Origin: Nocardia mexicana NBRC 108244 | GTDB taxonomy: Bacteria; Actinomycetota; Actinomycetes; Mycobacteriales; Mycobacteriaceae | NCBI RefSeq assembly: GCF_001613165.1 | Contig: NZ_BDBV01000073.1 | Span: 53,143-117,142, forward strand | Direction: 5' to 3' | DNA: 64,000 nucleotides | Shown here: one piece after another, positions 26,352 through 34,734 of the stretch | Position numbering within the stretch: the first letter of the stretch is position 1 | Layout of the letters: each line of letters starts with the position of its first letter | Translations under genes and position numbers: made by a program | Notes under the pieces: generated by a model | What the model saw: the letters and a program-made list of their open reading frames with translations, nothing else | What the model was told of the DNA's origin: nothing | The model's database searches: none

Positions 26352-27140
26352 ATGGCTCGCACGCTGCTGATCGTGCTGGCATTGGTGTGCGGGGTAGCGG
26401 TGGCGGTGCCCCCGGCGAGTGCGGCGAACATCGATGACTACACCGCGGCGAAGATCGATGAGCTGCTGGCCGCCAAGGCCGCGGCGGGCCCGCGGAGCAA
26501 GGGCGAGCTGATCGAACTGCTGTCGCGGCGGTTCCTCGGCACGCCCTACGGCGCCGACATGCTCGTGGGTTCGGCCACCGAGCCCGAGCAACTGGTCGTC
26601 GATTTCCGGCGGGTCGACTGCTTCACCTATCTCGACTACGTCGAAGCGCTGAGCCGCTCGGCCGACCGGGCGCAGTTCACGGCGAATCTGGTCGACACCC
26701 GATACGCCGCTGGCACAGTCGATTTCGCCCACCGCAAGCATTTCTTCAGCGATTGGGCGCACACGCCGCGCGTCGCGGCCGCCGATATCACGGCGACGCT
26801 GAGCCCGGCGGCGGTGACCACCGCCGAGCGCCTCAATGCGAAAGGCGATGGCGGAACCTACCTTCCGGGCATACCGGTGGTCGACCGCGACATCACCTAC
26901 ATCCCCAGCGCCGCCGTCGACGACGGCGTCGTCGCCCAACTCCGCACCGGCGACTACATCGGCGCCTACGCCGATCAGCCCGGCCTGGACGTCACCCACG
27001 TCGGCATCTTCGTCTCCACCCCGGACGGCCCCGTCTTCCGCAACGCCTCGTCCCTGGACGCGAACAACAAGGTGGTGGACAGCCCGTTCGCCGACTACGT
27101 CCGGTCGACCCCGGGCATCATCGTCCTGCGCGCGCAGTAG
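26352..27140 (+). CDS. Secreted DUF1460-like cysteine hydrolase
   Basis: A 262-residue exported protein. The signal peptide is MARTLLIVLALVCGVAVAVP with cleavage near PASAAN. The mature domain matches DUF1460, an NlpC/P60-like fold with the catalytic Cys in VDCFTYLDYVEAL and the His in DVTHVGIFV. Members act on cell-wall peptides or amide bonds in the envelope. An in-frame TTG at 26343, closer to GGGAGG (26333-26338), is an alternative start that adds three residues. It follows msrA by 141 bp and is probably a separate unit. Confidence 0.8.
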   Translation: MARTLLIVLALVCGVAVAVPPASAANIDDYTAAKIDELLAAKAAAGPRSKGELIELLSRRFLGTPYGADMLVGSATEPEQLVVDFRRVDCFTYLDYVEALSRSADRAQFTANLVDTRYAAGTVDFAHRKHFFSDWAHTPRVAAADITATLSPAAVTTAERLNAKGDGGTYLPGIPVVDRDITYIPSAAVDDGVVAQLRTGDYIGAYADQPGLDVTHVGIFVSTPDGPVFRNASSLDANNKVVDSPFADYVRSTPGIIVLRAQ

Positions 27141-27149
27141 CGCGTTGCC

Positions 27150-27737
27150 TCATTCGCGGCGGAGGCCCGCGATGAGGAGGCCGACCATGCGGCGGGCGTC
27201 GTAGTCCGTAGTGCTCTCGGCGCCGACGCACAGGTTGCCGACGGCGCGCAGTAGTTCGTAGGCGGCTATGTCCGAGCGGATCTCGCCCGCGGTGGCGGCG
27301 GCGTCCAGCAACTGCGCGCAGGCGGGGACGAGGCGGTCGAGGAAGTAGGTGTGCAGGGTCTCGAAAGCCGCGTTGTCGGACTGCAGTGCCCCGGCGAGGC
27401 CGTGCTTGGTGATCAGGAAGTCGACGAAGAGGTCGATCCAGCGGGCCAGGGCGGCGTGCGGGGTTGCGCTGTCCGCCAGCAACTTCGGTCCGGCCTCGGC
27501 GCATGCCTCGACCTGGTGCCGATAGACGGCGACGATGAGATCCGCGCGCGTGGGGAAGTGGCGGTAGATCGTGCCGACGCCGACGCCCGCCGCGGCGGCG
27601 ATATCGCGCACGGGCACATCGACGCCCGATTCGACGAAGGCCCTGGCGGCCGCGTCCAGCAGCGCCGCCTCGTTGCGTCGCGCGTCGGCCCGCTTCTTCG
27701 GGGCCCGCGATCCTGATCCGCCGCCGTTGTCCGTCAC
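27150..27737 (-). CDS. TetR-family transcriptional regulator
   Basis: A 195-residue TetR protein with HTH VRDIAAAAGVGVGTIYRHFP (core AAAAGVGVGTIYRHFP, about residues 40-60), then a helical effector domain typical of the SbtR-like C-terminal region. GTG start at 27737. It is divergent from an aldo/keto reductase; two near-identical palindromes in the gap are its likely operators, so it should repress the reductase and itself. Confidence 0.88.
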   Translation of the reverse strand: MTDNGGGSGSRAPKKRADARRNEAALLDAAARAFVESGVDVPVRDIAAAAGVGVGTIYRHFPTRADLIVAVYRHQVEACAEAGPKLLADSATPHAALARWIDLFVDFLITKHGLAGALQSDNAAFETLHTYFLDRLVPACAQLLDAAATAGEIRSDIAAYELLRAVGNLCVGAESTTDYDARRMVGLLIAGLRRE

Positions 27738-27770
27738 TGCGCCACTACCTCTTCCGCTCCGGTTGGCAAA

Positions 27771-27812
27771 CGGAACAATGCTCCGTATATTTGTTAACGG
27801 AACAACGTTCCG
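27771..27812. promoter_or_regulatory. Tandem TetR operators
   Basis: CGGAACAATGCTCCG (27771-27785) and the perfect CGGAAC-AAC-GTTCCG (27798-27812) are two copies of one 15-bp palindrome with centres 27 bp apart, between the divergent TetR and aldo/keto reductase genes. The AT-rich stretch between them (GTATATTTGTTAA) probably contains the -10 region. Confidence 0.75.
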
Positions 27813-27878
27813 CTTGTTCAGGATGCCAGAACCGGCAGGCCGAGGCCAGCCGTGCTCACCCCTTGCGAAGGAACCGTC

Positions 27879-28898
27879 ATGCAATACCGCACCTTGGGCC
27901 GCACCGGAGTGCAGGTCAGCACCCTCGCGCTCGGCGCGATGAACTTCGGCGCGATCGGGCGTACCAGCCAGGACGAAGCCACCGCCCTCGTCGATGCCGC
28001 CCTCGCGGCCGGGATCAATGTCATCGACACCGCCGACATGTACAGCCGCGGCGAGTCGGAGGAGATGGTCGGCCGGGCCATCGCCGGGCGCCGCGACGAC
28101 ATCGTGCTGGCCACCAAGGCGAATATGCCGATGGGCGACGACCGCAACCACCAGGGCAGCTCGCGCCGCTGGCTGGTCACCGCGCTGGACGACAGCCTGC
28201 GGCGGCTCGGCGTCGACCATGTCGACCTGTACCAGATCCACCGATGGGACCCGGTCACCAGCGACGAGGAGACGCTGTCCGCGCTGACCGACCTGCAGCG
28301 CGCGGGGAAGATCCGCTACTTCGGATCCTCGACCTTCCCCGCCTATCGAATTGCGCAGGCCCAGTGGGCCGCCCGCGAGCATCGCCTGAGCCGATACGTC
28401 ACCGAACAGCCCGGCTACTCGATCCTGCAGCGCGGCATCGAATCTCACGTCCTTCCCGTGACCGAGGAGTACGGGCTCGGTGTGCTGGTGTGGAGCCCGC
28501 TGGCCTCGGGCTGGCTGTCGGGCGCGATTCGCGCTGACCGGGAAATCGCCACCAGCCGTTCGGGATTCATGCCGGAAAGGTTCGACACCGACGTACCCGT
28601 GAATCGGGCCAAGCTCGATGCCGTCGAGCAGTTGGCGAAGGTCGCCGAGCAGGCGGGCCTGACCCTGATCCAGCTCGCGCTCGGATTCGTCACCGCGCAC
28701 CCCGCCGTGACCAGCGCGATCATCGGGCCCCGCACCATGGACCACCTGCACTCCCAGCTCGCCGCCGCGGACACCGTGCTCACCGCCGACGTGCTGGACG
28801 CCATCGACGCGATCGTCGCCCCCGGTCTCGACCTGGCCCCGGCCGAGAAGCACGACACCCCGCCCGCCCTCCTCGATCCGTCGCTGCGCCGCCGCTGA
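27879..28898 (+). CDS. Aldo/keto reductase
   Basis: A 339-residue NADPH-dependent (alpha/beta)8-barrel reductase. Catalytic tetrad residues are visible: Asp in VIDTADMY, Tyr in the same motif, Lys in VLATKANMP and His in YQIHRWDP. The C-terminal cofactor loop is SAIIGPRTMDHL. This resembles the IolS/YajO-like branch. The ATG at 27879 follows GAAGGAACC. It is regulated, by inference, through the TetR operators upstream; the carbonyl substrate is unknown. Confidence 0.92.
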   Translation: MQYRTLGRTGVQVSTLALGAMNFGAIGRTSQDEATALVDAALAAGINVIDTADMYSRGESEEMVGRAIAGRRDDIVLATKANMPMGDDRNHQGSSRRWLVTALDDSLRRLGVDHVDLYQIHRWDPVTSDEETLSALTDLQRAGKIRYFGSSTFPAYRIAQAQWAAREHRLSRYVTEQPGYSILQRGIESHVLPVTEEYGLGVLVWSPLASGWLSGAIRADREIATSRSGFMPERFDTDVPVNRAKLDAVEQLAKVAEQAGLTLIQLALGFVTAHPAVTSAIIGPRTMDHLHSQLAAADTVLTADVLDAIDAIVAPGLDLAPAEKHDTPPALLDPSLRRR

Positions 28899-28913
28899 GC
28901 GTTCGCCCCGAGG

Positions 28914-28956
28914 GACGGACCGCGGGATGGCATCGGACTCGGTTCCGCGATCCGTC
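28914..28956. terminator. Hairpin between convergent genes
   Basis: GACGGACCGCGG (28914-28925) can pair with CCGCGATCCGTC (28945-28956) with one mismatch, in the gap between the aldo/keto reductase and the nuclease-like gene, the right arm overlapping the latter's stop. Likely a two-way terminator. Confidence 0.45.
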
Positions 28957-30133
28957 AGGAGATATCGATATCGGCGAAGATCGCGGCGTGGTCGGAGGCG
29001 GCGTGCACCTTGCTGGTCATGGTGTCGAAATGGGGGAACAGGGTGCCGTTGACGCCGCCCCAGACGCCCTTGCGGAAGATGCCCGCGCGGGTGGTCCGCG
29101 CGAACAGGCTGGGGGAGAGCAGCAGGTAGTCGATCTTGTTGTTCTTGGTGCCGTTGCCGAAGGTGCCGGGGCGGTCCTCGTCGGGGTCGCCGTCGTCGAA
29201 ATCGGCCACGGCGGCGATATCGGTGAGGTCGGTTCCGGCGAGCAGCGGCGCCAGGGGATCGCTGGCCGGGGTGTCGTTGAAGTCGCCCAGGACGATCACG
29301 TGCTCGGTGCCGTCGTCGCGCAGGCGCTGATAGATCGCGGCGACCCGCTCGGCCTGGCCGCGCCGGCGCTTGTCGCTGCCGGATTGGTTGCCGCCGAACT
29401 TGCTCTTGAGGTGGTTGACCAGTACCACCAATGATTGCCCCGCCAATCCGCTGCCGGCGGGGAAGCGGAATCGGTATTCGGGGCAGTCGCGGCTGAAGAT
29501 GCGATTGCCGAACGGCCCGTCGTCGACGTGAGAGCGAATATCCTCGAGCGGGTACTCGCCCGTGGCCAGGATGCCGACGTCGATACCGCGGGTGTCGTTG
29601 CCGTCGATGAGCATCACGTGCGGGTACCGCGGCTTGTCGTCGGCGAGGCGGATCAGGCTTTCGCTGAAGCGCTGCAGGGTGATCCGGTCCTCGGCCTCGA
29701 CGACGCCGACGATATCGGCGCCGACCTCGGAGACGACGCGGGCGGTATGCGTGACCGCCAACGCGAGGATGGGATCCTTGATCAGGTCGACGAAGCCGAC
29801 GAAGTCGTCGCGACCGTCGGCCACCACGATGATGTCGTCCTCGGTGCCGCCCTGGGGCCGTTCGAGCAGCCGGCCGCGGATCTTCCGCATGACGGCGAAG
29901 GTGTCCCGGCGGGCGGGGTCGCCGTCGTCGCGGAGCAGGCGCAGCTTCTTCAGCAGTCGCAGGATCTCGGTTTTGTCTGCGGCACTGTAGGTTTCGCTCT
30001 CGATCAGCTCGTTGACCCGGGCGTGTGCCTGGAGAATTCCCTCGGCGACATCTTCCGGCGCGTTCATCGCGCGGGGGCGGGAGAAGAGGTTTTCGACGTT
30101 GTAGGCGGCGATCCGCAAGCGGTCGGTCGGCAT
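28955..30133 (-). CDS. Endonuclease/exonuclease/phosphatase family protein
   Basis: A 392-residue metal-dependent phosphoesterase. All hallmark motifs appear in order: AAYNVENLF (N-terminal Asn), VVEAEDR (Glu), NHLKSKFGG, VLGDFNDTPASDP, NNKIDYLLLSPSLF and AASDHAAIFAD (catalytic Asp-His). No signal peptide or membrane segment is seen, unlike the secreted DNases of the same fold, so it acts in the cytoplasm on DNA, RNA or a small phosphoester. It stands alone between convergent and same-strand genes. Confidence 0.85.
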   Translation of the reverse strand: MPTDRLRIAAYNVENLFSRPRAMNAPEDVAEGILQAHARVNELIESETYSAADKTEILRLLKKLRLLRDDGDPARRDTFAVMRKIRGRLLERPQGGTEDDIIVVADGRDDFVGFVDLIKDPILALAVTHTARVVSEVGADIVGVVEAEDRITLQRFSESLIRLADDKPRYPHVMLIDGNDTRGIDVGILATGEYPLEDIRSHVDDGPFGNRIFSRDCPEYRFRFPAGSGLAGQSLVVLVNHLKSKFGGNQSGSDKRRRGQAERVAAIYQRLRDDGTEHVIVLGDFNDTPASDPLAPLLAGTDLTDIAAVADFDDGDPDEDRPGTFGNGTKNNKIDYLLLSPSLFARTTRAGIFRKGVWGGVNGTLFPHFDTMTSKVHAASDHAAIFADIDIS

Positions 30134-30196
30134 GGCTGTACTCCGTGTGAGAGGGCGCGCATCGACGCGAACTGCCCCGAGACCGATGTCGGTGCG

Positions 30197-30589
30197 CTAT
30201 GACCGGTTATCGCCGTTCGAGGGCCGGTGGTTACCGGTTTCGAGCCGGGCGGCGAGTTTCTTCGGAGCGACCAGACGGAAGGCATCGCGCACTATGCCGT
30301 CGACCTCGGTCCAGTCCAGGTCCACGTCCAGGCGCACCCCGACCCAGCCGCGATGGCCGACATACGGCGGCACGAAGAAGCGGTGCGGTTCGGCATCGAC
30401 GAGTTCGTCCTGCGCTCCGAGCGCGGCCGGGCACCAGATCGCCGGGCCGGGCTCGTCGTAGGCGGCGACGGTGTACATGGTGAACACCTTCTTGTCGCGC
30501 ACGAAGAAGGCGGGGCACCCGTGGCTGAGCCGCTCACTGCTCTCCGGCAGCGCCAGGCAGATCTTCCGCAGCCGCGGCAACGGGTCCAT
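30197..30589 (-). CDS. MmcQ/YjbR-family protein
   Basis: A 130-residue protein of the double-wing DNA-binding-like MmcQ/YjbR family: RLRKICLALPESSERLSHGCP at the N-terminus (core CLALPESSERLSHG), AFFVRDKKVFTMY in the middle and GHRGWVGVRLD toward the C-terminus. The molecular role of the family is poorly known. It is followed on the reverse strand by the nuclease-like gene after 63 bp. Confidence 0.85.
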   Translation of the reverse strand: MDPLPRLRKICLALPESSERLSHGCPAFFVRDKKVFTMYTVAAYDEPGPAIWCPAALGAQDELVDAEPHRFFVPPYVGHRGWVGVRLDVDLDWTEVDGIVRDAFRLVAPKKLAARLETGNHRPSNGDNRS

Positions 30590-30640
30590 GGCCGCAGTCT
30601 AGGTGTCACTGCCTGGGTGCGTACACGATCACCGCGGGGA

Positions 30641-30698
30641 TTGCGCCGAGGCCGAGGACTCGGTTAACGTGAAAGAGTTCTTTCGAAAGAGTTCTTTC
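30641..30698 (+). promoter_or_regulatory. Promoter with tandem palindromic operators
   Basis: TTGCGC (30641-30646) and TTAACG (30664-30669) with a 17-bp spacer form a plausible promoter. Immediately downstream are two identical, adjacent 14-bp palindromes, GAAAGAGTTCTTTC at 30671-30684 and 30685-30698, 13 bp before the ArsR-like start. Their placement over the transcription start predicts repression, most likely autoregulation. Confidence 0.75.
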
Positions 30699-30711
30699 AG
30701 ATAGGAGCCGG

Positions 30712-31269
30712 ATGGAATCCCCGAAGCCGAGGCGGGTCAGCGACGCCGACGCGTTGAAGGCGCTGGCCCACCCTCTGCGGGTGGCGCTGCTGCACTACCT
30801 CACGGGTGTCGGCCCGCGTACCGCGAGCGAATGTGCGGAAGCGGTGGGTTCCAATGCGTCCAACTGCAGCTGGCATCTGCGCCAGCTGGCGAAATTCGGA
30901 TTCGTGGAGCCGGTCGAGGGCGGCAGTGGCCGCGAACGACCATGGCGCGCAACCGAAGTCGGCTTCGATCTCGACGATTTCGCCGACGATCCGGCCACCC
31001 GCACGCAGCGCGACGCGCTGGTCCGGATGCAGCTCAACGAGGACAACCGGCTCACCGCGCGGTTTCTCGACCGGCAGGAGGAGCTGCCGAAGGAGTGGGT
31101 GCGGGCCGCCGCGCTGCACGGCTACACCGTCAACGTCACCCCGGCCGAGCTGGGCGAACTGCTCGGCGCGGTGGACGAACTCCTGCGGCCCTATCTCGTC
31201 CCGGTGCGCAAAGGCGCGCCCGAGGGCGCCGAGCCCGCGCACATCGGTATCCGCGCTTTCCCGCGCTGA
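30712..31269 (+). CDS. ArsR-like winged-helix regulator
   Basis: A 185-residue protein with an N-terminal HTH_20-type winged helix: ALKALAHPLRVALLHYL, then TASECAEAVGSNASNCSWHL and RQLAKFGFVE (residues about 12-65). The C-terminal half is helical without metal-binding cysteines, so it is not a classic metalloregulator. The tandem GAAAGA..TCTTTC palindromes at its promoter suggest autoregulation. It is followed by a DUF4097-type lipoprotein gene after 67 bp, a likely target or operon partner. Confidence 0.87.
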   Translation: MESPKPRRVSDADALKALAHPLRVALLHYLTGVGPRTASECAEAVGSNASNCSWHLRQLAKFGFVEPVEGGSGRERPWRATEVGFDLDDFADDPATRTQRDALVRMQLNEDNRLTARFLDRQEELPKEWVRAAALHGYTVNVTPAELGELLGAVDELLRPYLVPVRKGAPEGAEPAHIGIRAFPR

Positions 31270-31336
31270 ACCGTCGCGCGCGACCCTGTCGCCGATCCTG
31301 TTCGGGATCGGCTCGAAAGTTAGGAATCCCCAACAC

Positions 31337-32041
31337 ATGTCGAAACGATCGGTAATCCCTGCCGCCTTGGCCGCCGGGCTGTTCCTTGCCGGATGCTCGG
31401 CGTCGGCGATCGGTGACACCGGCTCGGCGGGGCACGGCACCGGCCTGCGGACCGTCGTCGCCGATGCGCGAGTCGACGGCTCGGTGACCGTAGTCCGAAT
31501 CACCGGCAATGCCAGCGGTTTCATCAAGGCCGCGCCCGGCGACGGCACCGGCGTCGGGATTCACCGCACCGTGCACTACCGCGACGCCGCCGAACCGAAC
31601 CCCACCCAGCAGCTCTCCGGTGGCGTGCTCACCTTCGAAAAGGGTTGTGCGGACTGCTATATCGACTACGAGCTGACGGTTCCGGCGACGGCTCGGGTCG
31701 AATTCGGCACCGCCAGTGGCGATATCGAGGTCCGCGGGGTGTCGGCGGCGCGGCTGGAGTCCGCGTCGGGCGCCGTCACCGGTACCGGGCTCGGCGGGGC
31801 GGCCGAGACCACCGTGGAATCGAAATCCGGCAGTGTCGCGCTGGCCTACACCGGCTCGCCCGGCTCCGTATCGGTGAAGACCCTGTCCGGCGGCGTGCGA
31901 CTCGGGGTGCCCGGCGGGCCGTACCGAGTGGAGGCCGACACCACCTCCGGACGCCGGAGCGTCACCGTGCCTACCGGCGATGCGGGTCCGCTGCTCGCCG
32001 CGCACAGCCTGTCCGGCGACGTGGAGATTTCCGGGACGTAG
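31337..32041 (+). CDS. DUF4097-like beta-helical lipoprotein
   Basis: A 234-residue lipoprotein: MSKRSVIPAALAAGLFLAGC carries the lipobox LAGC near residue 20. The mature part is a repetitive beta structure with turns such as TASGDIEVRGVSAARLESAS, SKSGSVAL, KTLSGGVRLG and HSLSGDVEISG, typical of DUF4097 adhesin-like beta-helices. The ATG follows TAGGAAT. It lies just after the ArsR-like regulator, so it may belong to the same operon. Function unknown; probably an envelope sensor or anchor. Confidence 0.82.
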   Translation: MSKRSVIPAALAAGLFLAGCSASAIGDTGSAGHGTGLRTVVADARVDGSVTVVRITGNASGFIKAAPGDGTGVGIHRTVHYRDAAEPNPTQQLSGGVLTFEKGCADCYIDYELTVPATARVEFGTASGDIEVRGVSAARLESASGAVTGTGLGGAAETTVESKSGSVALAYTGSPGSVSVKTLSGGVRLGVPGGPYRVEADTTSGRRSVTVPTGDAGPLLAAHSLSGDVEISGT

Positions 32042-32083
32042 CCACTGCGCCGTGACCTGGCGCATAAGCCGAAAGGAGGACCG

Positions 32084-32176
32084 GTGAACCAGGGGTCTCC
32101 TGGAGGCGCGGGTGGTTGCCGGTCGGATACCGTCCGCTCACGCAGTATCGGTGGTAGGAGTGAGGTGCAGGTGTGA
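32084..32176 (+). CDS. Small ORF coupled to the DoxX-like gene
   Basis: A 30-codon frame starts at GTG 32084 with a near-perfect AAAGGAGG 6 bp upstream and ends in TGA overlapping the GTG start of the next gene (GTGA at 32173-32176). The peptide is Gly/Arg/Ser-rich with one Cys (GGAGGCRSD). The excellent ribosome-binding site and the 4-bp overlap argue for a translated leader or small protein that couples translation of the DoxX-like protein. No homologue is known to me. Confidence 0.45.
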   Translation: MNQGSPGGAGGCRSDTVRSRSIGGRSEVQV

Positions 32177-33537
32177 ACGTGGTCGATGTGGCGGAGCAGG
32201 ACCCGGCGGGCGATTCCCGGGCCGTCGGCGGCGACGGGCGGCAACCGTGGAATCCACTGGCCCGGATCGCTTTTCGATTCTGCTTCGCCTATTTCCTGCT
32301 CTTCTGCCTGACCGCCGCGCAGCTGGTCTACGCGTTCGTCGGCGTCGTACGGCAGTCGCTGCCGTTCGATGCGGTGCTGTTCCAGGTCCGTGCGCTCGCC
32401 CCGATCACCGAGTGGGTCGGCAGGCACGTCTTCGGTGTCGACGCCTCGTTCTCGAAGAACGGCAGCGGTGATCAACCCGCGATCTGGGTGACGATCTTCA
32501 TGCTGGTGGTCGTCGCGGCCGCGATCACCCTCGTCTGGACGGTTCTCGACCGGCGGCGCACCGAGTACGTGGCGCTCGGCGGATGGTTCGTCCTCGTCGT
32601 GCGGATGTTCCTCGGCGGGCAGATGCTCTGGTACGGCTTCGCCAAGGCGATCCCCACCCAGATGCCGGAACCCTCGCTGACCACGCTGCTGACACCCGTC
32701 GGCGACCTGAATCTGCTCGGGCTGCTGTGGAATCAGGTCGGCGCATCGCCGGTCTACGAGGTGCTGTTGGGGCTGGCCGAGGTGCTCGGCGGGGTGCTGC
32801 TGTTCCTGCCGCGCACCGCCACCGCGGGAGCCCTGCTGAGCGTGGTCAGCCTGGCGCAGGTGTTCGTGCTGAACATGACCTTCAACGTGCCGGTGAAGAT
32901 CCTGTCGTTCCATCTGATGCTGCTGTCGATGGTGGTCTTGGCTCCGCAGGCCCGAAGACTGGCCGATTTCCTTGTGCTGGAACGTGTCTCGGAGCCCGCC
33001 AGGCAACCGCGACTGTTCCGCTCGGCCCGGGGCAACCGGCTCGCCGCGGCGGCGCAGGTCGTGCTCGGCATCTGGGTGCTGGCGGGTTGTGTGGGGGAGG
33101 CGCGGGCGGCCTGGTACGAGATCGGGCCCGGCGTCGAGAAGCCCGCGCTGTACGGGATCTGGAACGTCACCGAGTTCGACCTCGACGGACAGCCGGTACC
33201 GGCGCTGGCGACCGACGAAACCCGCTGGAAGCGACTGGTGTTCGACGCGCTGGAGACGACCTACCAGCGCATGGACGACACCCTCGTGCCCATCCGGGCC
33301 GAGACCGACGCCGCGGCACACCGGATCGTGCTGACCGAGGCGCCGCAGGCCTCGGACGCGGCGCCCACCGAGCTCGCGACCTTGACCTACGACCGGCCCC
33401 GGCCCGATCGGCTGATCCTGACCGGTGCGCTCGGCGGGCGGCCGGTGACCGTCGCCCTGCAGCAGCAGGACCTGGACCGGATGCCGCTGCGCACCGACCG
33501 GTTCCACTGGGTGCAGCGGGCGCCGAGCGACCACTGA
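32173..33537 (+). CDS. DoxX-like membrane protein with C-terminal soluble domain
   Basis: A 454-residue protein with about seven membrane segments in residues 30-320 (FCFAYFLLFCLTAAQLVYAF; WVTIFMLVVVAAAITLVW; LLGLAEVLGGVLLFLPR; LSFHLMLLSMVVLAP) matching DoxX/SURF4-like proteins, then a last helix and a soluble C-terminal domain of about 120 residues (LYGIWNVTEFDLDGQPV onward). Similar proteins in actinomycetes are called DoxX family, with no established substrate. The GTG start overlaps the small ORF. It converges with the biosynthetic cluster to the right, 9 bp away, marking the cluster's left boundary. Confidence 0.8.
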   Translation: MNVVDVAEQDPAGDSRAVGGDGRQPWNPLARIAFRFCFAYFLLFCLTAAQLVYAFVGVVRQSLPFDAVLFQVRALAPITEWVGRHVFGVDASFSKNGSGDQPAIWVTIFMLVVVAAAITLVWTVLDRRRTEYVALGGWFVLVVRMFLGGQMLWYGFAKAIPTQMPEPSLTTLLTPVGDLNLLGLLWNQVGASPVYEVLLGLAEVLGGVLLFLPRTATAGALLSVVSLAQVFVLNMTFNVPVKILSFHLMLLSMVVLAPQARRLADFLVLERVSEPARQPRLFRSARGNRLAAAAQVVLGIWVLAGCVGEARAAWYEIGPGVEKPALYGIWNVTEFDLDGQPVPALATDETRWKRLVFDALETTYQRMDDTLVPIRAETDAAAHRIVLTEAPQASDAAPTELATLTYDRPRPDRLILTGALGGRPVTVALQQQDLDRMPLRTDRFHWVQRAPSDH

Positions 33538-33546
33538 TCGAGGTCG

Positions 33547-34734
33547 CTACCGCACGAGTCCCAGGCAGAGCTTGAAACTCGGTGTGCCGCCGGTCAAATG
33601 GGCGCCCGCGGACTGCAGGATGCGGTCCTGGGCCACGATGTGCTGGCACATGGTCGTGGTGTCGCGCAGCCAGCGGTCCAGGGGCGAGGGCCGGTAGATG
33701 GCGGCCGTCTGGCGGAGGTCGTAGAGGCGGGTGACGATCGATCGGGCGGTGCGGAAGGCGTGCAGGCGGGAAAGCGGTAGTGCCGCACGCTGTTCCGGCG
33801 TCAAGTCGGCCATGGTGCCAACGGTCGCCAGTACCTCCCATTCCTGGCGCAGCGCCGCGTAGACGCCGGAGCGGGTGGCGTGATAGTCGGCCTCGCAGTC
33901 GGCGAGGGTGACCTGCAGCCGGTAATCGTCCGCGCGGGAGGCGGATTCGGCGCGAACGTGGTCGAGGGCCGCGCGCGCGACGCCGAGCGGCACCCCCGGC
34001 ATATTGCGCATGTGCACCTCCGGCTGGGCCAGCGGCCCGGCCGGTCCGTGCACGTCCGCGAACACCAGCGTGTGCTCCGCCGGGACGAACACGTCGGTGA
34101 TCGTGTAATCGCAACTGCCGCTGCCGGACAGCCCGGTGGTGTGCCAGGTGTCGATCACCCGGACCCGCTCGCGCGGCACCATCATCAGTCGCGAATCGTG
34201 CGGGGCGCCGTCGGGGCCGGGTTCGGGCGCTCCGTCGCGGAACAGGAAGGCGCCCGACACCACCCAGTCGGCGTGGGTGATGCCGCTGCCGAACTGCCAG
34301 CGTCCGGTGAGCCGATAGCCGCCCGGCACGATCTCGGCGTGCCCGACCGGGAACAGCAACCCGGCGGTGGCCATGTCGAGGCTCGGGAACATCTGCCGCG
34401 CCACCGGTTCGGCGAGGAACGAGGCGTAGAGCCCGGTGTCGGATCCGATCATGGCGCACCAACCGGCCGAGGCGTCGCCGTAGGCCAGCGCCTCGATCAC
34501 CTCGGTCTGTTCGACCGAGGTCAATTCCGGTCCGCCCCAGTGCTTTCCGAATCCCATCCGGAAAACGCCCGTATCGCGCAGCAGTTCGACGATATCGGCG
34601 GGCAGGCGGCGCAGCCGCTCGATCTCCTCGGCGCGGTCGCGCAGCAGCGGCGCCACGGACTGGGCGCGCGCCAGGATCTCGGCGGCCTCCGGGCTGCGGC
34701 CGGTCGCGAGGCCGGGTTCTTCGACGATGGTCAT
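33547..34734 (-). CDS. Acyl-CoA-dehydrogenase-fold flavin monooxygenase (two-component, group D)
   Basis: A 395-residue protein of the acyl-CoA dehydrogenase fold. It opens with helices (LLRDRAEEIERLRRLPADIV) and has GGPELTSVEQTEVIEALAYGDASAGW, shown here as its core, then the middle beta domain (YRLTGRWQFGSGITHADW) and a C-terminal helical domain with IYRPSPLDRWLRDTTTM. The conserved His/Arg pattern and the adjoining flavin reductase gene place it with HsaA, HPAH-C2 and VlmH-type monooxygenases, which use reduced flavin and O2, not with beta-oxidation enzymes. Its ATGA start overlaps the reductase stop. In this cluster a role in N-oxidation is plausible, as for the isobutylamine N-hydroxylase VlmH. 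Last gene of the operon. Confidence 0.82.
   Translation of the reverse strand: MTIVEEPGLATGRSPEAAEILARAQSVAPLLRDRAEEIERLRRLPADIVELLRDTGVFRMGFGKHWGGPELTSVEQTEVIEALAYGDASAGWCAMIGSDTGLYASFLAEPVARQMFPSLDMATAGLLFPVGHAEIVPGGYRLTGRWQFGSGITHADWVVSGAFLFRDGAPEPGPDGAPHDSRLMMVPRERVRVIDTWHTTGLSGSGSCDYTITDVFVPAEHTLVFADVHGPAGPLAQPEVHMRNMPGVPLGVARAALDHVRAESASRADDYRLQVTLADCEADYHATRSGVYAALRQEWEVLATVGTMADLTPEQRAALPLSRLHAFRTARSIVTRLYDLRQTAAIYRPSPLDRWLRDTTTMCQHIVAQDRILQSAGAHLTGGTPSFKLCLGLVR

Noticed and set aside
33547..34734. A beta-oxidation acyl-CoA dehydrogenase
   Set aside because: It overlaps a flavin reductase gene, lacks fatty-acid-oxidation neighbours and matches the monooxygenase branch of the fold in sequence pattern.
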